Below, one piece after another: positions 1 to 6,216 of a DNA stretch of 19,743 nucleotides (positions are counted from its first letter, which is position 1; each line of letters starts with the position of its first letter). The stretch is from positions 1 to 19,743 of the forward strand of contig CBEVGD010000022.1 of assembly GCA_965549355.1 (NCBI GenBank), written 5' to 3'. The translations under genes were made by a program, and so were the position numbers. The notes beneath the pieces were generated by a model. It was not told the origin of the DNA. It was given only the letters and a program-made list of their open reading frames with translations, and made no database searches. The stretch is from M55B120 sp965549355. GTDB lineage: Bacteria > Actinomycetota > Humimicrobiia > Humimicrobiales > Humimicrobiaceae.

Positions 1-354
1 GTTATTATACTTCTTTTTATAATAATAGTAGTTTTAGCTTCCATAAATCAGGTCAAACAAATAATCGAGAAGAGAAAAGAAATCACCGAACTTGAAGAAA
101 AACTTTCCTGGCGCAGAAATGAAAATATTGAGCTTCTTGCACTGGAGAAGAGCCTTTATGACCAGGAGGGAATAGAGCTTGAGGCCAGGAAGCAGTTTAA
201 TATGACCTATGAAGACGAGAAGAATATTTCAGTTGTCCTTGACAGGGAAGCAAATGGAACAGGGGCAGAGGCTGAAGCAAAACAGGATTATTCAAGTAAT
301 AATCTCTGGGGGAATATAAAGATATTCTATAACCAGGAGATCAAGGATAAATAA
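1..354 (+). CDS. FtsB/DivIC-like septum formation protein, 5' end cut by the window
   Basis: The reading frame is open from base 1 to a TAA at 352-354 and gives the last 117 residues of a small protein. Visible in order are a hydrophobic segment (residues 1-14), a charged heptad-like stretch typical of a short coiled coil (about 18-55, rich in E, K and L), and a segment EGIELEARKQFNMTYEDEK. That segment matches the conserved post-coil motif of the FtsB/DivIC family (usually E-x-I-A-R-x-x-L-G-M followed by a GE-like turn). Family knowledge: these single-pass proteins join FtsL and FtsQ/DivIB in the divisome and help activate septal peptidoglycan synthesis. The C-terminal tail after the motif (about 80-117) is acidic and not conserved. 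The gene lies 33 bases upstream of a ppx/gppA gene on the same strand, an association familiar from Gram-positive genomes. The start codon and any cytoplasmic N-terminus are outside the window. Confidence 0.72.
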   Translation, partial: VIILLFIIIVVLASINQVKQIIEKRKEITELEEKLSWRRNENIELLALEKSLYDQEGIELEARKQFNMTYEDEKNISVVLDREANGTGAEAEAKQDYSSNNLWGNIKIFYNQEIKDK

Positions 355-387
355 AGTATAATAATCCCTTATTCCTTAAATATATAA

Positions 388-1308
388 ATGAAAATCGCAG
401 CAATTGACATCGGCACGAATTCAACCAGGCTACTCGTCTCAGAGTTTAAAAATTCTCTATTTCATACCCTCGAGAGAGAAATGGAGATAAACCGTATTGG
501 TAAAAACCTGGAAATAACAAAAGAAATATCTTCTGACTCCGCACAGGCCGTGTCAGATACATTAGTAAAATATAAAGATTTAATGAGAAGGCATGGTGTC
601 GCCGGATATAGGGCAGTGGGGACAAGTGCGGTAAGAAAGGCCAAAAACAGCCAGTGGTTCATTTCATATATCAGGAAAAGTACAGGAGTAGAAATAGAGG
701 CCATAACCGGCGGGGAAGAGGCATTTTTAAGTTTTTATGGTGCTTCAAGATTGCTTGATATCCCAGAGAATATACTGGTAATCGATATTGGTGGAGGGAG
801 TACCGAATTTATATCCGGGAACAAAGATCCGGGACTATATAAGGCTGAAAGCCTTGATATTGGATGTGTGAGCCTGTCTGAAGAATTTATCAAAGGTGAA
901 GGAGGGCCCGGTAAAACGGAACTGAAAAAGATGCATTCCCATATCCGTAATCGCATAAGCGGCATCAGGGACCTCATTAGAAGCGGCAGTGATATTGCCA
1001 TTATAGGGGTAGCCGGCACTGTCACTACGCTTGCGGCGATAGATCTTAAACTTGATAAATATGACAGCAGCAGAATACACCATCATAGATTGACCAGGGA
1101 GAAGATAATAGATATCTACAGGATGCTGTGCAGTATCACTCTGGATGAGAGGAAAAAGATCAAAGGCCTGGAACCTGAAAGAGCTGATATAATAATTGGG
1201 GGTGCCGCTATCTTGCTTGAAATACTGATCCAGCTGGACAAGGATTCCATAATCGTAAGCGAGCAGGATATTTTAGACGGGATTATTTACACTCTTGTCA
1301 AATTCTGA
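388..1308 (+). CDS. Ppx/GppA-family exopolyphosphatase / (p)ppGpp phosphohydrolase
   Basis: This 306-residue protein has the motifs of the Ppx/GppA branch of the ASKHA (actin-like) fold. The first phosphate loop is AAIDIGTNSTRLLV (residues 4-17), followed by GTSAVRKA, then ITGGEEAFLSFYG, where the family has its conserved Gly-Glu-Glu. The second phosphate loop is VIDIGGGSTEF and the adenosine-like motif is GVAGTVTTLA. The family hydrolyses the terminal phosphate of polyphosphate or the 5' gamma-phosphate of pppGpp in the cytoplasm. The length of about 300 residues is that of the short form, with no C-terminal HD-like domain, as is common in actinobacteria and some firmicutes. The ATG at 388 has no clear Shine-Dalgarno sequence, but the actin-fold motif begins almost at once, so an internal start is unlikely. 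Which substrate it prefers cannot be read from the sequence. It is probably co-transcribed with the upstream divIC/ftsB-like gene. Confidence 0.9.
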   Translation: MKIAAIDIGTNSTRLLVSEFKNSLFHTLEREMEINRIGKNLEITKEISSDSAQAVSDTLVKYKDLMRRHGVAGYRAVGTSAVRKAKNSQWFISYIRKSTGVEIEAITGGEEAFLSFYGASRLLDIPENILVIDIGGGSTEFISGNKDPGLYKAESLDIGCVSLSEEFIKGEGGPGKTELKKMHSHIRNRISGIRDLIRSGSDIAIIGVAGTVTTLAAIDLKLDKYDSSRIHHHRLTREKIIDIYRMLCSITLDERKKIKGLEPERADIIIGGAAILLEILIQLDKDSIIVSEQDILDGIIYTLVKF

Positions 1309-1392
1309 TAATATAAATCAGCAATTATCCGGGGAAGTTATCATCCGGATATAGGATATAAATGGAATTAGCATTTGTATTTTTTTGTTTTA

Positions 1393-1480
1393 GCCCGAGT
1401 GGCGGAATTGGTAGACGCAACGGACTTAAAATCCGTTGAGGTTAATCCTCGTGCCAGTTCGATTCTGGCCTCGGGCACCA
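1393..1480 (+). tRNA. tRNA-Leu (anticodon UAA), CCA encoded
   Basis: The 7-bp acceptor stem pairs GCCCGAG (1393-1399) with CTCGGGC (1470-1476), followed by discriminator A and an encoded CCA (1478-1480). The D arm contains GGCGGAATTGGTAGACGC. The anticodon stem-loop is ACGGA-CTTAAAA-TCCGT, giving anticodon TAA, which reads UUA leucine codons. A long class-II variable arm (GAGG-TTAAT-CCTC) and the T arm (GCCAG-TTCGATT-CTGGC) complete the cloverleaf. The gene appears intact. It sits exactly at the boundary between housekeeping genes and the accessory region, and a serine-recombinase relic begins 17 bases downstream on the opposite strand. That fits use of a tRNA gene as an integration site. Confidence 0.97.
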
Positions 1481-1497
1481 TCTCAATCAAAATATTA

Positions 1498-2094
1498 TTA
1501 GCGGTTCGAATTCTCTCTCCCCAGCCAACTTCCACTTTTTGCAAAATCATAAGTTTTTGCCCCTGCGCGCTCTGCCTCCCCATGGTATTTTTCCGCTACG
1601 GGCCAAGCATTTTTGAAGTTACATTTCAACGTACGGTTGATAATGCGGAAGTTCGAACCAATCTTTTTGAGAAAATCCCGATTCCTTTCAGGATTTTCTT
1701 GTTGAGCGTATTTTTCGGCCTGGTTGGTGGCTTTTAAGAAAGTAATGGCAAGTTCGAACCGATTATTGCTCTTTCGTCCAAAACCAAAGATTTTTTCTTC
1801 AAAATCCTTTTTAGCGAGAATGAGCTTTTGTTTTTTGGTGGAATATTCGGTTTGTGTCAAACTACCATCAAGGTGCAGATCAAGCAAACGATCAAGCTTT
1901 ATTTCTATTTTCACAAGCTCATCTCGCAAATTTTGGACGAAAGAGCTTTCTGCCTGGGTAATTTCCATTTTCTCTTTTTCAAATTGAGTTATTGAAGCAT
2001 TTACTCAGGCAGAAGACAAAGAAACTTTTTTGATTTTCTCTTTTATCTGGGAAGTGATGATCTCTTCCCGCGTGTACCTCTGTGAACAGGGATT
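1498..2094 (-). pseudogene. Relic of a large serine recombinase (C-terminal third only)
   Basis: Read on the minus strand from about 2094, the frame gives PCSQRYTREEIITSQIKEKI, then an in-frame TGA at 2005-2007. After this come 156 open residues from 1968 to a stop at 1498, including the segments LDRLLDLHLDGSLTQTEYS, TKKQKL and RDFLKKIGSNFRI. This is the post-zinc-ribbon, coiled-coil C-terminal part of large serine recombinases (resolvase + recombinase + zinc-ribbon type). I recall this flavour mainly from integrated elements in candidate-phyla genomes. The catalytic resolvase domain and DNA-binding core are absent: an upstream TAA at 2095-2097 and the bacteriocin leader replace them. The TGA lies where relatives often have tryptophan, and a second tryptophan position reads CGG (R), both consistent with ordinary decay. 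The protein end (GRENSNR) is written over a tRNA T-loop-like sequence, GGTTCGAATTC on the plus strand at about 1502-1512, as expected for an enzyme inserting into tRNA genes. Homology is judged by eye. Confidence 0.68.
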
Positions 2095-2130
2095 TTATTA
2101 ATTTTATCTATATGGAAGGAGGTGAAAATC

Positions 2131-2436
2131 ATGATAGCAAAGACTAAGATTTATCTGGCAGCCGTAACACTGCTTGCGCTTTTACTGATCGGTATATTAG
2201 GAACCGGTATGGCTGCAGCTGATAGTGGCGGAGGATCTGTGGGCGGCGGCCTATGGTATTGGTCGAATATTCCTCATACATTTGCAAAATCTGAATATTG
2301 GCATGATGATAAACTACATTCTGCTACAGCTAAGGTCGGAGGTAATACTACGAGAAAGACTGCGTATGCAGGTGTATGGGCGATTGCAAATCAATATGGC
2401 TGGGGCCTCACCCAAGTATTTTGGAATACCTATTAA
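2131..2436 (+). CDS. Lactococcin-972-family secreted bacteriocin precursor
   Basis: The product is 101 residues from ATG 2131. This start is preferred over an in-frame GTG at 2122 because the strong ribosome site GGAAGGAGGTG (2114-2124) overlaps the GTG and is well spaced from the ATG. Residues 1-30 form a signal peptide: a Lys-containing N-terminus, a hydrophobic core at about 8-25, and AAA before D31 as a likely signal-peptidase site. The predicted mature peptide of about 71 residues starts glycine-rich, has no cysteine, and carries the hallmarks of the lactococcin 972 family: G-x-W near the start (G40-W42), H63-SAT-66, an Arg at 75, and AGVWA at 80-84, followed by an aromatic C-terminus (FWNTY). 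Lactococcin 972 itself is a Sec-exported, unmodified peptide that binds lipid II and blocks septum formation. The identification is supported by the following two genes, which are the known partners of this family. The distance from known sequences is large, so the target is inferred. Confidence 0.87.
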   Translation: MIAKTKIYLAAVTLLALLLIGILGTGMAAADSGGGSVGGGLWYWSNIPHTFAKSEYWHDDKLHSATAKVGGNTTRKTAYAGVWAIANQYGWGLTQVFWNTY

Positions 2437-2449
2437 TTGCTAAATCTTG

Positions 2450-2484
2450 AGGAATACTGTACTTTAGAAAAGTGCTGTATTCCT
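2450..2484 (+). terminator. Hairpin between bacteriocin and transporter genes (attenuator or terminator)
   Basis: AGGAATACTGTACTT (2450-2464) pairs with AAGTGCTGTATTCCT (2470-2484) over 15 positions, with one mismatch and one G-U pair, around a 5-base loop. It is followed by the pyrimidine-rich CCTTTGAT, not a clean T-run. The hairpin lies 14 bases after the bacteriocin stop and about 100 bases before the membrane-protein gene. This is where a partial terminator would give more bacteriocin mRNA than immunity/transport mRNA, or where a 3' hairpin would protect a short bacteriocin transcript. Confidence 0.6.
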
Positions 2485-2581
2485 TCCTTTGATAAAAAGA
2501 GGGCCAGGCATAATATAATCTCACTTAATAAAGGGGCACTACAATTACAAAAAATTTATACATAGTCTCAGAAAGGTAAAT

Positions 2582-4636
2582 ATGAGAAAGTTAATGATAT
2601 TATGTTTTGTTATATTCCTTTCTGTTCTTTCAATGCTATCCTTTTTTAATTATTCATTGGGTACAGTTGAAAAGATAGAAATGGATAAAAAAAGAATCAC
2701 CATTGATAAACCGGAAAATATTACAAATGAAGTTTTTCTTTCTGAGGTTGATAAAGCACTTGAGTCCATTAATGCTGATATTATGTACTGTTATACTGAT
2801 ATGTCTGGAAAAAAGCCATCACATAATTACTATAAAACCAATCATACCACTGATTTTGTCAGTATAAGCAGTCCTCATAAAAGCATAATACTTGATAGGT
2901 TCGAGTGCATTTCAACAACTACTAATGAGGGCTATACCTCGTACCGGCTTAACTTTCCATCTATATATCAGGATATAACTTTCTATAACTGGTATCAGGG
3001 CGGTATTTATGACCTTTCTTCCTGCAAATATTTTGTAAGCAATGATAATTACGAAGAAGTTGCAGCAGCAATCACTGGTCTTGGTTATCCTGTTAATACC
3101 AGTCAAGGAGGACTTATTTTCAGCCAGCTTCCGATTTCAATTTTTGCTTTTATCCCTGCATTCATGCTGGTTGCGAGTATATGTTTCTATGCCTTATCCG
3201 GCGGTAAAAAAAATGTCTTAAAAAAAATGGAAGGATACACTACCCTAAATATTATTATAGATGAGTTAAAATACAATGCTCCTTCCTTACTTATAAGTTT
3301 TTTAGTAATTGAGGCTATTACCCTTGCAGCTGCAGCCTTTTTCTTTAAGTGGGCTGTATTCCAGTATAGTATTTTCTCCCTTAAGTATATTTTAATTTGC
3401 CTTCTTGTTCTTTTTGCTGGCTTTATTGTAGCTGCACTTTTAATCTATATACAAAACAGTGCCGAACATATTAAAGGCAAGGTGCCTAAAAAAGGAATAT
3501 ATCTTATTTCTATACTTTCCAAATGTATTTTTCTTGTTTTTATCATGTATCTTATGACAATATCTCTTAATGTCGTACTTATCTGCTATAATACATACAG
3601 GACAGCAAATTTCCTTAAGGAAAAAGTCAGCGGTTATGTAACAATACCGCTTTATGAAAGTAATGCATCATCAAGCAATCTTTTTGATAATTATCTGTCA
3701 TTTTACAATGAAACTGTTGATAACTATAACGGTATACTGATAGATGCGAGTAATTATAGATACAGTTTAATGACTGGAAGTACTTCATGTGAAAAATACG
3801 GGGAAGACTCTATCACAGTAAATGATAATTATCTTTCATTTAATCCCATATATGATACAAACGGGAAAATAATAACACCGGATAGCTTCTCCGATGGTAA
3901 ATTTAATATCCTTATTCCCGAGACAAAAATAGATGAAATGGATAAATATAGGAAACAAATACAAAAATGGTGCTCATTAAATATTAATTTTATAACTTAC
4001 GACGCAGATAAGACAGATATATATTCCTATAACGCACGAACCGGAACAGGAGAATGCGGCAGGATTGACGAGCCGGTTATCCTGATTGCTGACAGTAACT
4101 GGCTTAGTGATCATGCCTTCTATGTTGTGAACTGGTGTTCATCCGGGTCATACTTTATTAAAACATATACAGACGATCCGTATTCTGAACTACTGCCGCT
4201 TTTAAAAGAAACCGGAATCGCATCTGTTACCCCCCGGACACCATATGTTTCATCCGAATTTGATGAAACTATAAATAATTTACTTCCAGGGTTACGTTTA
4301 TATGGTACTCAATCTATAGCACTTCTTATCGGGCTGGTTGCCATTGTACTATTTTCCGCAAAACTATACTGTGAAAATTATCGTGACAGGATTACTTACT
4401 GTCTTATTGAGGGATACTCATTACCCGGCTGCATAAAAAGCCACCTTATATTAACAATAATAAGTTATATCCTTGTTCTTATTATTGCTCTTTTTATTAT
4501 GAAAAACTTCACGGGAATATCTACAAACTTCTATATTTTAGCAGGAGCTTTTATCGGAGAGATTATTATTACGTTTATAGTATGCAGAAAATACACAAGG
4601 ATAAATCTATATGAAATAGTGAAAGGAGCAGAATAA
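2582..4636 (+). CDS. Lactococcin-972-associated integral membrane protein (putative immunity/permease)
   Basis: This 684-residue membrane protein has a hydrophobic N-terminal segment (about 4-22) and a large extracytoplasmic region (about 28-182). A cluster of membrane helices covers about 183-335. A second extracytoplasmic domain follows (about 345-565), then three C-terminal helices (about 570-672). The C-terminal part has the look of an FtsX/MacB-type permease: an amphipathic YRDRITYCLIEGYSLPG segment after the first of these helices, and a charged end, LYEIVKGAE. Size, topology and position match the roughly 650-700-residue bacteriocin-associated putative immunity protein that accompanies lactococcin 972 (TIGR01654-type). 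By inference it works with the ATPase encoded next, whose ATG overlaps this stop by one base (TAATG), implying translational coupling. Its task is probably self-protection or expulsion of peptide from the membrane, since the bacteriocin has its own signal peptide. The start ATG is preceded by AGAAAGG at a reasonable distance. Family membership was judged from context and topology, not from alignment. Confidence 0.82.
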   Translation: MRKLMILCFVIFLSVLSMLSFFNYSLGTVEKIEMDKKRITIDKPENITNEVFLSEVDKALESINADIMYCYTDMSGKKPSHNYYKTNHTTDFVSISSPHKSIILDRFECISTTTNEGYTSYRLNFPSIYQDITFYNWYQGGIYDLSSCKYFVSNDNYEEVAAAITGLGYPVNTSQGGLIFSQLPISIFAFIPAFMLVASICFYALSGGKKNVLKKMEGYTTLNIIIDELKYNAPSLLISFLVIEAITLAAAAFFFKWAVFQYSIFSLKYILICLLVLFAGFIVAALLIYIQNSAEHIKGKVPKKGIYLISILSKCIFLVFIMYLMTISLNVVLICYNTYRTANFLKEKVSGYVTIPLYESNASSSNLFDNYLSFYNETVDNYNGILIDASNYRYSLMTGSTSCEKYGEDSITVNDNYLSFNPIYDTNGKIITPDSFSDGKFNILIPETKIDEMDKYRKQIQKWCSLNINFITYDADKTDIYSYNARTGTGECGRIDEPVILIADSNWLSDHAFYVVNWCSSGSYFIKTYTDDPYSELLPLLKETGIASVTPRTPYVSSEFDETINNLLPGLRLYGTQSIALLIGLVAIVLFSAKLYCENYRDRITYCLIEGYSLPGCIKSHLILTIISYILVLIIALFIMKNFTGISTNFYILAGAFIGEIIITFIVCRKYTRINLYEIVKGAE

Positions 4637-5271
4637 TGGCTGATATCATATTAGAAGATATTTGCAAGCGTTTTAGTGAAAAGACTATTTTTGAAAACTT
4701 CTCTTTGGAAGTTAACAAAGGTGAGTTTCTTTCCATAATGGGAGAAAGCGGAAAAGGTAAAACTACTCTATTAAATATTATAGGTATGATTGACGCGCCG
4801 GATAGCGGAGAAGTTACCATCCGGGGACATAAAAACCCCAATTTTTCATCACGCGCTGCTGTTAATCTCAGACGATATGATATTTCCTATCTTTTTCAGA
4901 ATTGCGGCCTTATTGATACCGAAACTGTAGAAAACAATTTAAAAATAGCCCTTCATTTTAAAAAGGTATCTAAAGGCAAAAAGAAAAACTTAATTGCAGA
5001 TACTCTGTCACGCGTTGGCCTTAAAGGATATGAACGCAGAAAGATATTTACTTTAAGCGGAGGTGAACAGCAACGGGTAGCATTGGCAAAAATTATTGTT
5101 AAGTCACCTCAAATTATCCTCGCTGATGAACCGACTGGAAATTTAGACCAAAAAAACAGAAATTATGTTCTTGAAATATTAAACAGTTTAAATAGTGAAG
5201 GGAAAACAGTTATTATTGTCACACACGATCCCTACGTAGCATCATGTGCCGGAAAACACATACAATTATAA
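4636..5271 (+). CDS. Bacteriocin ABC transporter ATP-binding protein, lactococcin-972 group
   Basis: This is a 211-residue stand-alone ABC ATPase with every canonical motif: Walker A GESGKGKTT (residues about 37-45), Q-loop FQNCGL, signature LSGGEQQR, Walker B IILADEP, D-loop GNLD and H-loop VTHD. It belongs to the MacB/LolD-like group that pairs with FtsX-type permeases. The bacteriocin-associated subgroup (TIGR03608-type) follows the lactococcin 972 membrane protein in known loci, exactly as here. The ribosome site AAAGGAG lies inside the end of the preceding gene, and the ATG overlaps its TAA. The protein ends only a few residues after the H-loop, so it has a minimal C-terminus. The last 28 bases overlap the start of a signal-peptidase remnant. 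It presumably powers the 684-residue membrane partner in immunity or export. No residue in the catalytic motifs looks damaged. Confidence 0.9.
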   Translation: MADIILEDICKRFSEKTIFENFSLEVNKGEFLSIMGESGKGKTTLLNIIGMIDAPDSGEVTIRGHKNPNFSSRAAVNLRRYDISYLFQNCGLIDTETVENNLKIALHFKKVSKGKKKNLIADTLSRVGLKGYERRKIFTLSGGEQQRVALAKIIVKSPQIILADEPTGNLDQKNRNYVLEILNSLNSEGKTVIIVTHDPYVASCAGKHIQL

Positions 5272-5462
5272 ATATTGCTCTGATACTTATATTGTTTATA
5301 GCAGCTGTATTTGTGGCTGTTTTTAAGATAACGTTCATATCGGAACAATCAATGGCTCCTACCCTAAGAGAAGGGCAGCCACTTGCTACTTTTATCGGCT
5401 CCCCCAACAACGGGGGCATTTACGTTCCTAACACCTGTAGCGCTTTTATTCTAAGTCCATAG
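5244..5462 (+). pseudogene. Truncated signal peptidase I (Ser box only)
   Basis: This 72-codon frame overlaps the end of the ABC ATPase gene by 28 bases. It encodes a membrane anchor (about residues 8-28) followed by ISEQSMAPTLREGQ, which matches the S26 signal peptidase I box containing the nucleophilic serine (S-M-x-P-T-L, followed by a G). In complete enzymes the catalytic lysine and the later conserved boxes follow over the next 100 or more residues. Here the frame loses all similarity after residue about 46, crosses a 5-bp all-G:C hairpin (CCCCC-AACAAC-GGGGG, 5401-5416) and stops at 5460-5462. The downstream bases contain no recognisable continuation in any frame I examined. It is therefore most likely a broken gene, or a gene start left after a rearrangement. 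The original enzyme could have processed the bacteriocin precursor. A functional 72-residue protein cannot be excluded but would lack the catalytic dyad lysine. Confidence 0.66.
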
Positions 5463-5721
5463 TTTTCAAAGAGCTTTTAATAACCGAGTTGTAAACACAA
5501 CTCTTAAATAGTTTACTTTATGCTTAAGTGGCTCAAAAGACATTCTTATGATAAATTTGATAAAACAGTACAATTTGTCATAGACTGGTACAAAATTTAA
5601 TTCTTAGCGGGCCGATTATTATTGTATACATTTTGGCATTTTGTTTGTTTCATATACAAAGACCTGAATCGATATCTATTAAGACTTGCTTCAGTAAGTA
5701 AGTGGGTGGTGAAGGATAAAT
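5463..5721. other. Gene-poor stretch between the bacteriocin cassette and the sigma factor gene
   Basis: These 259 bases hold no convincing complete gene. They contain a perfect 7-bp inverted repeat (5486-5503, listed separately). They also contain a short open frame at 5520-5600 encoding 26 residues ending KTVQFVIDWYKI, which reads like the tail of a lost protein but cannot be identified. The last 120 bases are very AT-rich and should contain the promoter of the sigma factor gene. The ribosome site for that gene is GAAGGA, just before ATG 5722. I did not find a convincing sigma-70 or ECF-type promoter. Confidence 0.5.
5486..5503. repeat. Perfect inverted repeat, 7-bp arms
   Basis: GAGTTGT (5486-5492), loop AAAC, ACAACTC (5497-5503). 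It is followed by TTAAATAG and so is not a classical terminator. It could end the bacteriocin transcript or serve as an operator. Only the symmetry is certain. Confidence 0.5.
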
Positions 5722-6207
5722 ATGGAAAAACTGGAGGAGGTGCTTATAAATGAGATGAAGGTGGTGTTTAAATCTCTAATTAAAATGGGTATTACAAAAG
5801 AAGATGCGGAAGATATAACGCAGAATACACTTTATAAAGCATTAAGATATGTTGACTCTATAGATGGCAAAGCAGCCAGAGCATGGCTTTTTCGTGTAGC
5901 TTTAAATGAATTTTACAATATATGCAGGAAAAATAAGAAAAATACATGTATTAATATTAGTGATTTAGACATTCGGGATCTTTTAGCAGAAAGTACCGAG
6001 AATGCTGTAATTAGTTCAGAAAAAGTGAAAGACATAAGGGATACATTAGATAAACTACAGCCCGCATACAGAAATTTGTTAATCCTGAAGTATATAATAG
6101 GATTTTCATACAGAAATATTTCAGAATTTACAGGATATAATGAGGATAAGGTAAAGATTTATCTTTATAGAGCAAGAAATAAATTTAAAGAATTATGGGG
6201 AGAGTGA
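5722..6207 (+). CDS. ECF-family RNA polymerase sigma factor (SigM/SigW-like)
   Basis: This 161-residue two-domain sigma factor has the usual length for the ECF group. Region 2 spans about residues 8-72 and includes DAEDITQNTLYKA and the promoter-melting/-10 segment AWLFRVALNEFYNICRKNKK. Region 4 spans about 108-158, with LQPAYRNLLILKYIIGFSYRNISEF, whose helix-turn-helix ends in KVKIYLYRARNKFKELW. There is no region 1 or 3. Such factors direct RNA polymerase to stress promoters and are held inactive by a membrane anti-sigma factor. The next gene, nine bases downstream, encodes exactly that type of protein. The ATG at 5722 is preceded by GTGAAGGATAAAT, a fair ribosome site. Because it follows a cell-wall-targeting bacteriocin locus, a role in sensing envelope damage is a reasonable inference, though the regulon cannot be read from this window. 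Confidence 0.92.
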   Translation: MEKLEEVLINEMKVVFKSLIKMGITKEDAEDITQNTLYKALRYVDSIDGKAARAWLFRVALNEFYNICRKNKKNTCINISDLDIRDLLAESTENAVISSEKVKDIRDTLDKLQPAYRNLLILKYIIGFSYRNISEFTGYNEDKVKIYLYRARNKFKELWGE

Positions 6208-6216
6208 ATTTTAAAA

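Noticed and set aside
1368..1583. Minus-strand open frame reading ...ARIELARGLTSTDFKSVASTNSATRA
   Set aside because: This is the antisense translation of tRNA-Leu, a well-known spurious product, and it also overlaps the recombinase relic in another frame.
5401..5416. CCCCC-AACAAC-GGGGG hairpin as a terminator or IS200/IS605-type end
   Set aside because: No T-run follows, no transposase gene or second end is visible, and it lies inside the truncated signal peptidase frame.
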